Translations under genes and position numbers: made by a program
Notes under the pieces: model-generated
Told to the model about the DNA's origin: nothing
Databases searched by the model: none
Seen by the model: the letters and a program-made list of their open reading frames with translations, nothing else
In this document: positions 15,924 to 24,750 of the stretch, piece by piece
Layout of the letters: the number at the start of each line of letters is the position of its first letter
How positions within the stretch are numbered: position 1 is the first letter of the stretch
From: Clostridium sp. CAG:678
GTDB taxonomy: Bacteria; Bacillota; Clostridia; Oscillospirales; Acutalibacteraceae
Reading direction: 5' to 3'
Assembly: GCA_000431535.1 (NCBI GenBank)
Contig: HF991822.1
Span: forward strand, 77,164-141,163
Length of the DNA stretch: 64,000 nt

Positions 15924-17486
15924 TTATCTCTTCAGATCATCCCATGCAACGCCGTTGATGTGGAAGATCTCATCAAAGTCATATTTATTGTTTTCATCTT
16001 TTCTGTGGCTCGGATACCATACCTGTGCAAAGAACGGATTTGTTTTTGCAATGGAATCATAATCCCATGCCTTTTGCGGAATATAGCATTCGGGGCACCA
16101 GTGACCGCCAAGCAGAATGAGCGCCGGGCTGGCTTCAAATTCAGCGCCGCAGTGGCCGCATTTCCATTTCAGTTTGGTAGCCATATCGCCTTTGGTCATG
16201 GAGTCAGACAGGCATTCGCCGCCTCTGAACTTCGCAGCCTGTTTCATATCTTCGATGTCAAGCTCGGATTCCGGCTTGCTTTCATCATAACCATGGTCAA
16301 GCTTGTATTTCTCAGCCGCGCTGTTGTCTTTGTCAAACTGCATGATCTTGAAGTCTTCCCACTTGGATGGGATCTTCTTGTATTCTTCCATAGAGCCGTA
16401 GTAAGCGCTCATACGGTTATGATCGTTTGTTTTAACCCAGTCCAGCGTACCGAATCCGGGAGTCTCTGCAATTTTCTTCATAAACGGTTTTGCGCAGGCA
16501 GCAACCAGACCCTTCGGAAGATATCTCGGAATCTTGAAGTAGAATTCAACGTGGTCCGCAAGGCGGTTGAAATAATCCTGAATCGGAAGATTCTCTCTGA
16601 AGTGCAGGAAATCTTCCAGTTTATCGCCGTCAGCATAGAACTGGCCGTGGAAGTTCTTGGTAATGAACCAGTTGGGGTCAAACAGTTTCTCCGGGCCGGC
16701 AAGGCCAAGCGTGCCGAGAAGCAGGCATTCAAACTCATAGTTGGAAATTCTGTATTCTTTACCGGAGCCGATGTTGAAGAAGTGGTTCCAGAAGTCCTTG
16801 CCTAGGTGGCCGGCAGTGTCTTCCGTAACCAGATTGCACATCAGTCTGCCGGAATCCTCAACCGTGCACCATTCCAGCACGCCGTTGATCGGAACATGGA
16901 ACATGATCGGATCCATATTCTTAAGAATGTTGGGGTAAAGAATACCGCTCTGGCGCATAACTACCCAGTTTTTGATACCGCTTTCAACGAAAGTGCGCTC
17001 TGCAACCGTTTTGGAAACCGCGTAATGGTCGTAAATGGAGATCTTGATCGGATCGCCGCAGCGGCCCCAGTGGATCGGATAGTTACGGCCGCCGGTCTCA
17101 GCAACGGTGCCTATGTAACAAACTTTGATATCATCTTTGTTCGGCTGGGCAAGAACGGCTTTGCATATATTCTGCGCGGCGCCGATATTTGTTTTCTGTG
17201 TTCTGTAAGGCTTCCAGTCCGCAGCAGGGGATACCATGCCGCCAACGTGCAGCACATAATCAGAGCCGGTAACGCCCTCAAGAATCGCATCGTATTCCAG
17301 GAGATCGCCCCAGATTACTTTTAAGTTCGGCTTGGAAAGCAGCGGCTGTAAAAGCTCTTCATTTTTTTTGCTTTTTCTTGCAAGCATTTTAATATTGATC
17401 TGATCGGGCTTTTTCAGCATTTCCTGAACGGCTGCCCAACCCATATTACCGGTACCGCCGGTAATAAACACGGTTTTCTTTGCCAT
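15924..17486 (-). CDS. NAD-dependent epimerase/dehydratase (extended SDR) with C-terminal zinc ribbon
   Basis: A 520-residue fusion. Residues 1-~330 are an extended short-chain dehydrogenase/reductase: Rossmann loop GGTGNMG (10-16) and active-site YAVSK (Tyr155, Lys159). Residues ~380-520 add a domain with two Cys pairs, Cys443/Cys446 (CGHCGAEF) and Cys464/Cys467 (CPEC), fit to bind one zinc. The first half predicts NAD(P)-dependent change of a nucleotide sugar or steroid-like substrate. The zinc domain could bind nucleic acid or a partner. Ribosome site AAGGAGG. The gene is monocistronic. Function unknown beyond the fold. Confidence 0.8.
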   Translation of the reverse strand: MAKKTVFITGGTGNMGWAAVQEMLKKPDQINIKMLARKSKKNEELLQPLLSKPNLKVIWGDLLEYDAILEGVTGSDYVLHVGGMVSPAADWKPYRTQKTNIGAAQNICKAVLAQPNKDDIKVCYIGTVAETGGRNYPIHWGRCGDPIKISIYDHYAVSKTVAERTFVESGIKNWVVMRQSGILYPNILKNMDPIMFHVPINGVLEWCTVEDSGRLMCNLVTEDTAGHLGKDFWNHFFNIGSGKEYRISNYEFECLLLGTLGLAGPEKLFDPNWFITKNFHGQFYADGDKLEDFLHFRENLPIQDYFNRLADHVEFYFKIPRYLPKGLVAACAKPFMKKIAETPGFGTLDWVKTNDHNRMSAYYGSMEEYKKIPSKWEDFKIMQFDKDNSAAEKYKLDHGYDESKPESELDIEDMKQAAKFRGGECLSDSMTKGDMATKLKWKCGHCGAEFEASPALILLGGHWCPECYIPQKAWDYDSIAKTNPFFAQVWYPSHRKDENNKYDFDEIFHINGVAWDDLKR

Positions 17487-17633
17487 TTGATTTCCTCCTT
17501 AAGAAAAGTGCAAATTTAACATTTCATATTATAAACTATTTCTAAACAAATTACAACACAATCAATAAAAAATCTTTATAATTTGTTTATATTTTTTGTA
17601 ATTTAACTTTTTTAAGCGCGCAAGAAAATATTG

Positions 17634-17662
17634 TTGACTTTTGCCGCTTGTTGCTGTATTAT
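17634..17662 (+). promoter_or_regulatory. Promoter of the metK leader
   Basis: TTGACT (17634-17639), 17-base spacer, TATTAT (17657-17662), about 22 bases before the riboswitch. Confidence 0.75.
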
Positions 17663-17691
17663 ATTTGTTACACACATCATATTAAATATGT

Positions 17692-17818
17692 CTTATCAAG
17701 AGTGGGGTAGGGACGGGCCCGTTGATACCACAGCAACCTGCATTCGCAAGGTGCTAAATCCCGCGGATTTTCCGAGTGATGAGCAATTCGGCGCACTCAT
17801 TCGGGTGCGCTGTTTTTT
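17692..17818 (+). promoter_or_regulatory. SAM-I (S-box) riboswitch with terminator, upstream of metK
   Basis: The aptamer spans 17692-17783. It has the S-box signature CTTATCAAGAG, then GGTAGGGACGGGCCC, CAGCAACC, AAGGTGCTAAATCC and the closing GTGATGAG. P1 pairs CTTATC (17692-17697) with GATGAG (17778-17783). The expression platform is a terminator GCGCACTC / GGGTGCGC (17791-17798 / 17803-17810) followed by TGTTTTTT. ATGAG (17779-17783) can instead pair with CTCAT (17797-17801), forming an antiterminator that excludes both P1 and the terminator. So bound SAM should stop transcription of metK. Confidence 0.95.
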
Positions 17819-17855
17819 GTATAGGCTTGATAGGGCTTGCAGGAGGATAAATTTT

Positions 17856-19034
17856 ATGTCTAAAACATTATTTACAAGCGAATCCGTTACAAAAGGCCAT
17901 CCGGATAAGATCTGTGATCGCATTTCGGATGCGATTCTGGATGCAATGCTTGCACAGGATCCGCAAAGCCGTGTTGCTTGCGAAACATTCTGCACAACCG
18001 GTCAGGTTCATGTTATGGGGGAGATCACTTCAAACGCGCAGGTGGATATTCCCGCTATCATCAGAAAAACCGTCTGCGAAATCGGCTATGACAGCGGTGA
18101 AAAAGGCTTTGACGGCAATACTTGCGGCGTTTGCGTATCGCTCGATAAGCAAAGCCCGGATATCGCCCTCGGCGTAGACAGATCTTTTGAACTGAAGCAT
18201 GATGAGGAAGATCAGTATAACCTGAACGGAGCAGGGGATCAGGGCATGATGTTCGGCTATGCCTGCAACGAAACAAAGGAACTGATGCCGATGCCGATCA
18301 GCTTGGCGCACAAACTTGCCGTAAAGCTTACCGAAGTTCGTGAAAGCGGCGAACTGCCGTATCTTTATCCTGACGGAAAAACGCAGGTTACTGTTGAATA
18401 TGAGGACGGCAAGCCGGTCAAGGTTACCACCGTTGTTGTTTCCAGCCAGCACAGCGCCGATGTTGCTCTGGAAACTTTAAGAAACGATATAATTGAAAAG
18501 GTGATCAAAACCACCGTCCCTGCTGAACTTATGGATGCGGATACTGTGTTCTTTGTAAACCCGACCGGCAGATTTGTTGTCGGCGGCCCGCAGGGAGACA
18601 GTGGCCTTACCGGCAGAAAGATCATTGTGGATACATACGGCGGCTACGCGCGCCACGGCGGCGGCGCGTTCAGCGGTAAAGATCCTACGAAAGTAGACCG
18701 CAGCGCGGCTTACGCAGCCAGATGGGTGGCGAAGAATATTGTTGCGGCAGGTCTTGCCGATAAATGCGAGATCCAGCTTGCTTACGCGATCGGCGTTGCA
18801 AAGCCTGTTTCCGTTATGGTGGATACGTTCGGCACCGGCAAAAAATCAGACGAGGAGATTGCAGAGATAGTTAATAAAGTATTTGACCTGCGCCCGTCCG
18901 CGATTATAGACAGGCTTGATCTCAGAAAGCCGATCTATGAGCCGCTTTCCGCCTACGGCCATATGGGCAGGGAGGATCTTGGCGTCTCCTGGGAAAAGAC
19001 GGATATGGTAAACGAAATAAAAAAATATATGTAA
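17856..19034 (+). CDS. metK: S-adenosylmethionine synthetase
   Basis: Makes S-adenosylmethionine from methionine and ATP. 392 residues, the normal length. Conserved [16 protein letters not shown] near the N-terminus, [10 protein letters not shown] in the first third and the glycine-rich [16 protein letters not shown] loop are all intact. I chose ATG 17856 because AGGAGG lies 9 bases upstream; earlier in-frame codons fall inside the riboswitch. Its own product should repress it through the SAM-I leader. Monocistronic, with a terminator after it. Confidence 0.98.
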   Translation: MSKTLFTSESVTKGHPDKICDRISDAILDAMLAQDPQSRVACETFCTTGQVHVMGEITSNAQVDIPAIIRKTVCEIGYDSGEKGFDGNTCGVCVSLDKQSPDIALGVDRSFELKHDEEDQYNLNGAGDQGMMFGYACNETKELMPMPISLAHKLAVKLTEVRESGELPYLYPDGKTQVTVEYEDGKPVKVTTVVVSSQHSADVALETLRNDIIEKVIKTTVPAELMDADTVFFVNPTGRFVVGGPQGDSGLTGRKIIVDTYGGYARHGGGAFSGKDPTKVDRSAAYAARWVAKNIVAAGLADKCEIQLAYAIGVAKPVSVMVDTFGTGKKSDEEIAEIVNKVFDLRPSAIIDRLDLRKPIYEPLSAYGHMGREDLGVSWEKTDMVNEIKKYM

Positions 19035-19055
19035 TATAATTTCCAAAGCAATTTG

Positions 19056-19089
19056 AATGCCCTGCGGTTACAAGCCGCAGGGCATTTTT
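19056..19089 (+). terminator. Terminator of metK
   Basis: Stem AATGCCCTGCGG / CCGCAGGGCATT (19056-19067 / 19075-19086) followed by TTTT. Confidence 0.87.
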
Positions 19090-19096
19090 GTATGAA

Positions 19097-19933
19097 TCAG
19101 TAGTTTTCAAGAAAGGTGTGTGCAACGCCGTGCGATTTATAGCCCGGCATGGTATCAAGGCACACGGCATGAATACTTTTGAAAATGCTGTTTTCAATAT
19201 TCGGGTTCGTCTTTTTCAGGTCTTTGATCAGGTCTTTGATCTCCTGGCGTTTGCTCATCAGGTTTTCATTGCCGTTGTTTTGATATTGCTCCGTAAACCG
19301 GCAGGCGCACTGAATAAATGCAAGGCCGTTGTATCTGCACCAGGCTTTTATGGAATCTTCGTGCACGCAATACATCGGGCGGATCAGTTCCATGCCGGCA
19401 AAATTCGTGCTGTGCAGTTTCGGCAGCATCGCCTGTAACTGAGAGCCGTAAAACATACCGATCAGCGTTGTTTCAATCACATCGCTGAAATGGTGCCCAA
19501 GCGCAATTTTATTGCAGCCGAGTTCCTGCGCCTTCGCATACAGGTGGCCGCGCCGCATTCTGGCGCAAAGGTAGCATGGGTTTCCGCCCGCGTTGTTAGC
19601 AACGTCAAATATATTGCTTTCGAAAACGGTGATCGGTATATGCAAAAGCGCCGCGTTATCCTCAATCCTGCGCCGGTTTTCCTCGTTATATCCAGGGTCC
19701 ATCACCAGAAAAACAAGTTCAAATGGGATCTCGCTGTGCTTTTGCAGATGCTGCATCAGTTTTGCCATCAGCATGGAATCCTTGCCGCCCGAAATGCAGA
19801 CGGCAATTTTATCCTTTTCCTGTATCAGTTCATATTGCTTTACCGCCCTTATAAAAGGATTCCATATCTCTTTGCGAAATCTTTTTATAATGCTTCTTTC
19901 AATCAGCTGATACGGTTCCAGTTCTCTTGGCAT
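19097..19933 (-). CDS. TtcA-family tRNA thiolation protein (PP-loop ATPase)
   Basis: A 278-residue member of the TtcA/TtuA group, which activates a tRNA base with ATP for 2-thiolation using a 4Fe-4S cluster. The PP-loop is SGGKDS (48-53), a CxxC pair is at Cys120/Cys123, and a further cysteine motif CAC lies near residue 215, matching the three-cysteine cluster of TtcA. The ATG at 19933 shares one base with the PfkB stop (TGATG), so it is translationally coupled. That it ends a sugar-metabolism operon is unexpected. The exact tRNA target (C32 in E. coli) is inferred. Confidence 0.83.
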   Translation of the reverse strand: MPRELEPYQLIERSIIKRFRKEIWNPFIRAVKQYELIQEKDKIAVCISGGKDSMLMAKLMQHLQKHSEIPFELVFLVMDPGYNEENRRRIEDNAALLHIPITVFESNIFDVANNAGGNPCYLCARMRRGHLYAKAQELGCNKIALGHHFSDVIETTLIGMFYGSQLQAMLPKLHSTNFAGMELIRPMYCVHEDSIKAWCRYNGLAFIQCACRFTEQYQNNGNENLMSKRQEIKDLIKDLKKTNPNIENSIFKSIHAVCLDTMPGYKSHGVAHTFLENY

Positions 19934-20838
19934 CAATAGGTTTCCTCTTTCAGTTCAAGCAGTTCTTTTTCGGTTACGTAAGCGGAAAGCGCGCCGACTT
20001 CGGTAACGGCTTTGCCGCCGGTAATATTGCCGAATTCTATGCAGTCCTTAAGCGGTCTGTCATAAAACAGCCCGTAGCACAGCCCGGCAAGAAACGCGTC
20101 TCCCGCGCCTGTGCTGTCTTTGTTTTTGAATTTTTCCACGCTTTTTACAAAGAAAAGATCCTCGCCGTCTATGCCGATGCATCCGTCTTTGTCCACCTTA
20201 ACGATCACCTTTTGAAAATATTTTTTCAGTGCATAAGCGGCGTCTTTTTCGTTTGCCGCGCCGGTGATGCGCAGCGCCTCTTTGCGGTTTGGCGTATAGA
20301 TATCGGCGGTTTCAAGCAGATCGGCGTATTTTGCCGCGCTCATCTCTTCATCCCATCCCATATCCAGCACCATGATCGTGCCTTCTGCTTTCAGTTTTTT
20401 ATATACGTCAATAAATCCGCCGGGCTGCATCAGGCAGATCTTTGCGCCGTGCGCCATAGCATAAAATGTTTCTTTTGCCTTTTCGCTCGGTTCAATGCTG
20501 CCTTTTCCGTATGTAATAAAACTTCTGTCGTCTTTCAGAATGATGGCGGAGGTAATATTCAAAGGAATCTGATCCCCATCGTAAAGGTTCATCGGTTCCA
20601 CGTGATTTTTTCTGTACTCCCTTGCGGCAAAATCGGAAAACATATCGTTTCCAAGCTCAGTTGCAATCTTTGCTTCAATGCCGAGTCTGCCGATGTTGAT
20701 CAGTGTTGCTGGCAGACCGCCGCCAAGCTGGCAGGAAAATCGGTCAGTATAAATCTCCTCGCCCACATCCGGTATTTTCGGCATGTTTTCATATAGCAGG
20801 TCAACATTGGTTGCGCCTGCGCCGGCAATAAACGCCAT
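19933..20838 (-). CDS. PfkB-family sugar kinase
   Basis: A 301-residue ribokinase-like kinase. The N-terminal GAGATNVDLL, the double glycine QLGGGLPATLINIGRLG and the catalytic DSTGAGDAF (Asp247 as base) are complete. PfkB kinases phosphorylate ribose, fructose, 2-keto-3-deoxygluconate, nucleosides and others. The sequence alone does not choose between them. The start ATG 20838 overlaps the GH4 stop by one base (TAATG). Translated together with GH4, it may phosphorylate the sugar that GH4 releases. Confidence 0.87.
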   Translation of the reverse strand: MAFIAGAGATNVDLLYENMPKIPDVGEEIYTDRFSCQLGGGLPATLINIGRLGIEAKIATELGNDMFSDFAAREYRKNHVEPMNLYDGDQIPLNITSAIILKDDRSFITYGKGSIEPSEKAKETFYAMAHGAKICLMQPGGFIDVYKKLKAEGTIMVLDMGWDEEMSAAKYADLLETADIYTPNRKEALRITGAANEKDAAYALKKYFQKVIVKVDKDGCIGIDGEDLFFVKSVEKFKNKDSTGAGDAFLAGLCYGLFYDRPLKDCIEFGNITGGKAVTEVGALSAYVTEKELLELKEETY

Positions 20839-22202
20839 TAGTTCCACTCTCCTATATAGTCTTTATTGTGCTCCAGATATTTATCCGTAAGCGCTTTTGC
20901 AAGGCTGTAACTGTTTACCAGCGGATGCAGGGTCAAAGCCTCTATCGCTTTTTCACGTGATTTGTTTCGGATCGCCTCGCTTGCCAGGCGTTCATAGTTT
21001 TTCACACGCCGGATCAATTCAAGGTTCTGTTCGTCCACCTTGCCAAAACGGTGGGGTACTGCGCCGTTTTTATCAATATCGCAGGTGATCTCCACAACGT
21101 CATCCTCGAGCAGTCCTTCTATCGCGCCGCCGTTCGGCACGCAAAGAATCATGCTGCTTGTTTTGCCGCTCAGCGCGATCTCAATAAATTTCAGCGCAAC
21201 ACCGGCGTAGCCGCCGTCATCTTTACCGAACATGTCAAATTTCCAAGGCTCTTTGCGTTTGATGCCGGTCTCGCTTGCCATATAGTTGTTTTCACGTTCC
21301 CCATACCAGTGTTCAAAGATTTTCAGCGCCGTTTCAAAATTGTTTTCAATGTCTATCTTTTCCAGTTCCGCCGTCATATGTTTGTTGATCTCGGCAATCT
21401 GCTCGCCGCGCGTTTTTTCTGCTTTCAAAATGTTGGCAAGCGCCTTTTCCCGATAATAAAAATAGTATAGATATTCATTTAATACGGCGTTCCTGTTTTT
21501 CAGCAGGTCTTTTTCAAAATATCGCAGGTCCGTCTTTTCATACGCCTCGTCATTTTCAATGATTTCGTTCATCATCTCTTTACCGCCGATCTTTATGGAG
21601 GTAAAGTAAGAAAGGTGGTTCAGACCGTAGATCTCACCCTCGGCGCTGCCTTCCTTTGCACCGTAAAGTTTTTCAAAACTGCGCAGCATACCGCTCGGCG
21701 CGTCGCAGATACCATATGTAAAGTCATATCCCATGTCACGCAGCGTTTGAGAAACTACGCCGGCAGGATTTGTAAAGTTAAATACTTTACAGCCTTTTTT
21801 CGCATGCTTTTTGATCAGTTCGCAGTATTCGGCAAGCGCGCTGATGCTCCGCATGGCAAAGGAAATGCCGGCAGCGCCGGTTGTTTCCTGCCCCAAAACG
21901 CCCATATTTAGCGCGATCCGTTCGTCCTTTACACGCATATCGTCGCCGCCCACGCGGATGGTGGTGATCACGTAATCCGCGTCTTTTACCGCGTATTCTG
22001 CGTCTGTTGTGATCTCAAAATTAAGCGGGGGGCATATAAGTCCGGCTGTCTTTTTCGCCATAACGCCGTAAATATTCAGCTTTTTCTCGTCATTATCCAT
22101 AAAAACGAGCCGGTCGATCTTTAATTCCTCTGCGCGGGAGGCTATGCTCTTCGCCAAAAAAATACTCCGCACGCCACCGCCGCCGATTACCGCTATTTTC
22201 AT
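20838..22202 (-). CDS. Glycoside hydrolase family 4 enzyme (NAD+/Mn2+ dependent)
   Basis: A 454-residue GH4 enzyme. GH4 cleaves glycosides, often 6-phosphorylated ones, by an NAD-mediated redox-elimination route with a Mn ion held by Cys and His. Visible: Rossmann loop AVIGGGGVRS (4-13), NFTNPAG (142-148), CDAPSG with Cys166 and LNHLS with His196. ATG 22202 has GGGGG 8 bases upstream. First gene of a three-gene coupled operon, with a promoter at 22287-22315 and a long palindrome in the leader. No PTS gene is near, so whether the substrate is phosphorylated (6-phospho-beta-glucosidase) or free (alpha-galactosidase-like) is open. Confidence 0.9.
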   Translation of the reverse strand: MKIAVIGGGGVRSIFLAKSIASRAEELKIDRLVFMDNDEKKLNIYGVMAKKTAGLICPPLNFEITTDAEYAVKDADYVITTIRVGGDDMRVKDERIALNMGVLGQETTGAAGISFAMRSISALAEYCELIKKHAKKGCKVFNFTNPAGVVSQTLRDMGYDFTYGICDAPSGMLRSFEKLYGAKEGSAEGEIYGLNHLSYFTSIKIGGKEMMNEIIENDEAYEKTDLRYFEKDLLKNRNAVLNEYLYYFYYREKALANILKAEKTRGEQIAEINKHMTAELEKIDIENNFETALKIFEHWYGERENNYMASETGIKRKEPWKFDMFGKDDGGYAGVALKFIEIALSGKTSSMILCVPNGGAIEGLLEDDVVEITCDIDKNGAVPHRFGKVDEQNLELIRRVKNYERLASEAIRNKSREKAIEALTLHPLVNSYSLAKALTDKYLEHNKDYIGEWN

Positions 22203-22236
22203 TGCAAAATCCCCCATATTCAGTATTTCCAACAGG

Positions 22237-22275
22237 ATTTCATTAAAAGTTTAATGAAATTCATAATTTCATTAA
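22237..22275. promoter_or_regulatory. Operator-like palindrome in the GH4 leader
   Basis: Arms ATTTCATTAAA (22237-22247) and its exact complement (22250-22260) around AG form a 24-base perfect palindrome. A third half-site ATTTCATTAA follows at 22266-22275. The sites lie just downstream of the GH4 promoter and 35 bases before the start codon, as expected for a repressor roadblock. Confidence 0.6.
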
Positions 22276-22286
22276 TGATTAAAGAT

Positions 22287-22315
22287 AGTTTAATAAAATA
22301 GATTATTTGATTCAA
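22287..22315 (-). promoter_or_regulatory. Promoter of the GH4-PfkB-TtcA operon
   Basis: On the minus strand: TTGAAT (22315-22310), 17-base spacer, TAAACT (22292-22287). The -10 is weak. Confidence 0.5.
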
Positions 22316-22346
22316 TATAATTATTTAGTTTGTAACAATTTTGTAA

Positions 22347-22375
22347 TTGACTTGCCGTGCCGATTCATATATAAT
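22347..22375 (+). promoter_or_regulatory. Promoter of the pyrimidine operon
   Basis: TTGACT (22347-22352), 17-base spacer, TATAAT (22370-22375), only 24 bases before pyrC. The leader is too short for a PyrR-type attenuator. Confidence 0.8.
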
Positions 22376-22399
22376 GTTTAAAACGAAAGGTGCGGTTTT

Positions 22400-23674
22400 A
22401 TGAGAACTCTTATTAAAAACGCCTTGGTTTACACAGGCAATATTTTTAAAAAATCAGATGTTTTAATTGAAGATTCCGTAATTCACAGCCTTGGTGTTTC
22501 CATTCCTGCAAATGGTGTTGATCGTGTTTTTGATTTTCATTTCAAATACTTTTTAATTCCGGGTTTAGTTGATGTTCATGTTCATCTTCGTGAGCCCGGT
22601 TTTTCTTATAAAGAGACGATCAAAACCGGCACAAAGGCAGCCGCAAAAGCAGGGTACACCGCAGTCTGCCCGATGCCGAATCTGGATCCCGTGCCGGACT
22701 GCCTTGAAAATCTGCAAAAAGAGCTGGATATCATTAAACATGACGCAGTGATTGATGTTTTTCCGTTTGCCTCTATCACAAAGGGCAGAAAAGGCAGGGG
22801 AGAATGTGTGGATTTCAGCGCGCTTAAGGATAAAGTGATCGGTTTTTCGGACGACGGTACCGGCGTGCAGGACGAGCCTGTTATGCGAAAAGCAATGGAG
22901 GAATGCGCAAAGGCGGGCTCCGTAATTTCCGCACACTGTGAGGTCAACGCGCTGCTGCGCGGCGGCTATATTCATGACGGCCGTTATTGCAGAGCGCACG
23001 GTCATAAAGGCATCTGCAGCGAAAGCGAATGGAAAGAGATCGAGCGCGACTGCCGCCTTGCGGAAGAGACGGGATGCCGTTTTCATGTGTGCCATATCTC
23101 TACAAAAGAGAGCGTGCAAATCATCCGGGAGGCAAAAGCGCGCGGCGTGAAAGTTACCTGTGAAACAGCACCGCACTATTTAACGCTTTGCGAGGATGAC
23201 CTTCAGGAGGACGGCTGTTTTAAAATGAATCCGCCGCTCAGATCGGCAGAAGATAAAGCGGCGCTGCTTGCCGGCATAAAAGACGGCACGATCGATGTGA
23301 TCGCAACGGATCATGCCCCCCACGCCGCCGAAGAAAAAGCAAGAGGGCTTGAAAAGAGCGCCATGGGCATAACCGGGCTTGAGACCGCTTTTCCGGTTCT
23401 TTATACCAAACTTGTGAAAACCGGATTTATTCCGCTTGAAAAACTGGTAAATCTTATGGCGGTGCGCCCAAGGGAGATTTTCGGCATAGAGGGCGGCAGG
23501 ATCGAACCGGGCGCCCCCGCGGATCTTTGCGCATACTGCCTTGATGAGAAATTTACGGTTGATCCGTCCGGCTTTGAAAGCATGGGCAGATCAACGCCTT
23601 TTGAAGGCTGGGAACTTTATTCCCAAAATAAACTGACAATGCTGAGAGGAGAGATCGTTTATGAAACCGTTTAA
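22400..23674 (+). CDS. pyrC: Dihydroorotase
   Basis: Closes carbamoyl aspartate to dihydroorotate. 424 residues, the class I (long) amidohydrolase form found in Firmicutes. Zinc-binding DVHVHLREPG is at about residues 58-67, further ligands in SAHCE and CHIST, and the catalytic ATDHAPH near residue 303. Ribosome site AAAGGTG precedes the ATG. First gene of a nine-gene operon; its last 14 bases overlap carA. The first ~70 codons are more AT-rich than the rest, but the frame is continuous. Confidence 0.96.
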   Translation: MRTLIKNALVYTGNIFKKSDVLIEDSVIHSLGVSIPANGVDRVFDFHFKYFLIPGLVDVHVHLREPGFSYKETIKTGTKAAAKAGYTAVCPMPNLDPVPDCLENLQKELDIIKHDAVIDVFPFASITKGRKGRGECVDFSALKDKVIGFSDDGTGVQDEPVMRKAMEECAKAGSVISAHCEVNALLRGGYIHDGRYCRAHGHKGICSESEWKEIERDCRLAEETGCRFHVCHISTKESVQIIREAKARGVKVTCETAPHYLTLCEDDLQEDGCFKMNPPLRSAEDKAALLAGIKDGTIDVIATDHAPHAAEEKARGLEKSAMGITGLETAFPVLYTKLVKTGFIPLEKLVNLMAVRPREIFGIEGGRIEPGAPADLCAYCLDEKFTVDPSGFESMGRSTPFEGWELYSQNKLTMLRGEIVYETV

Positions 23675-24749
23675 CAAAAAAATCGTGCTGGAAAACGGCG
23701 CTGAATTTTACGGCTACGGCTTCGGCGCGGATAAGGAAGCGGTCAATGAGATCGTTTTCAATACTTCCATGGTGGGGTATCAGGAGATCATGTCTGACCC
23801 GTCTTATACAGACCAAATGGTGTGCATGACCTATCCGCTTATCGGTAACTACGGTATGACGGATGAGGATTATGAAACAAAAGTGCCCACAATGGGCGGC
23901 ATGATCGTTAGGGAGTATAATGATCTTCCCTCCAATTTCCGCTACACTAAAACGCTTTCGGAAGTGCTGGATGAATACTCCATTCCCGCGATTTCCGGCG
24001 TGGATACAAGAAAAATAACCAGAATCATCCGTGATGAGGGCAGCCAGAAAGTGCTGATCACAAATGCGGATACACCACATGAGCAGGCAATGGAAAGGCT
24101 TGCCGCCTATGCAATTCCGCACGATATGGTAGCGCGCGTATCCTGCAAAAAGCGCTGGTATTCCCGTACGCCCAATCATAAGTATGACGTGGTTGCCATC
24201 GATTGCGGCATCAAACTCAATATCGTCAGAAAACTCAATGAAAAAGGCTGCAACGTTACCGTTGTGCCTTATAACACCTCTGCTGAGGAGATCATGAAGA
24301 TGCGTCCGGACGGGCTGTTTCTCTCCAACGGGCCCGGAAATCCGGAAGATGTTGTTCCGGTTATCAACGTTGTGAAAGAACTGAAAGGTAAACTGCCGAT
24401 CTTCGGCATCTGCCTCGGCCACCAGATGATCTCTCTTGCGCTCGGCGCGAAAACCTTTAAAATGAAATTCGGCCACAGGGGCGGAAACCACCCCGTTATG
24501 AATCTGCAAACCGGCAAAATAGAGATCACTTCACAAAACCATTCTTATGCCGTGGATGTGGATTCCCTGCAGGGCACGGAATTGAAACTCACCCATAAAA
24601 ATCTGCTGGATCATACGGCGGAGGGCGTGGAGAGCGCCCAAAACAGGCTGTTCTCCGTTCAGTACCACCCGGAGAGCGCGCCCGGCCCGCAGGACAGCGA
24701 ATATCTTTTTGATAAATTTATCTCACTGATGAAAAAGGAGGCTGAGTAA
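23661..24749 (+). CDS. carA: Carbamoyl-phosphate synthase small subunit (glutaminase)
   Basis: Splits glutamine and passes ammonia to CarB. 362 residues. N-terminal CarA domain, then a class I glutamine amidotransferase with catalytic Cys in FGICLGHQM (about residue 252) and His/Glu in YHPESAPGP near the C-terminus. NGPGNPEDV is the oxyanion region. GAGGAG precedes ATG 23661, which lies inside the pyrC end. Carbamoyl phosphate from this pair can serve both pyrimidine and arginine synthesis; position in the pyr operon ties it to pyrimidines. Confidence 0.97.
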   Translation: MKPFNKKIVLENGAEFYGYGFGADKEAVNEIVFNTSMVGYQEIMSDPSYTDQMVCMTYPLIGNYGMTDEDYETKVPTMGGMIVREYNDLPSNFRYTKTLSEVLDEYSIPAISGVDTRKITRIIRDEGSQKVLITNADTPHEQAMERLAAYAIPHDMVARVSCKKRWYSRTPNHKYDVVAIDCGIKLNIVRKLNEKGCNVTVVPYNTSAEEIMKMRPDGLFLSNGPGNPEDVVPVINVVKELKGKLPIFGICLGHQMISLALGAKTFKMKFGHRGGNHPVMNLQTGKIEITSQNHSYAVDVDSLQGTELKLTHKNLLDHTAEGVESAQNRLFSVQYHPESAPGPQDSEYLFDKFISLMKKEAE

Positions 24750-24750
24750 T

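Noticed and set aside
15960-16805. 281-codon rightward open frame opposite the SDR/zinc-ribbon gene
   Set aside because: The opposite strand has an intact active-site SDR; this frame has no family features and no ribosome site.
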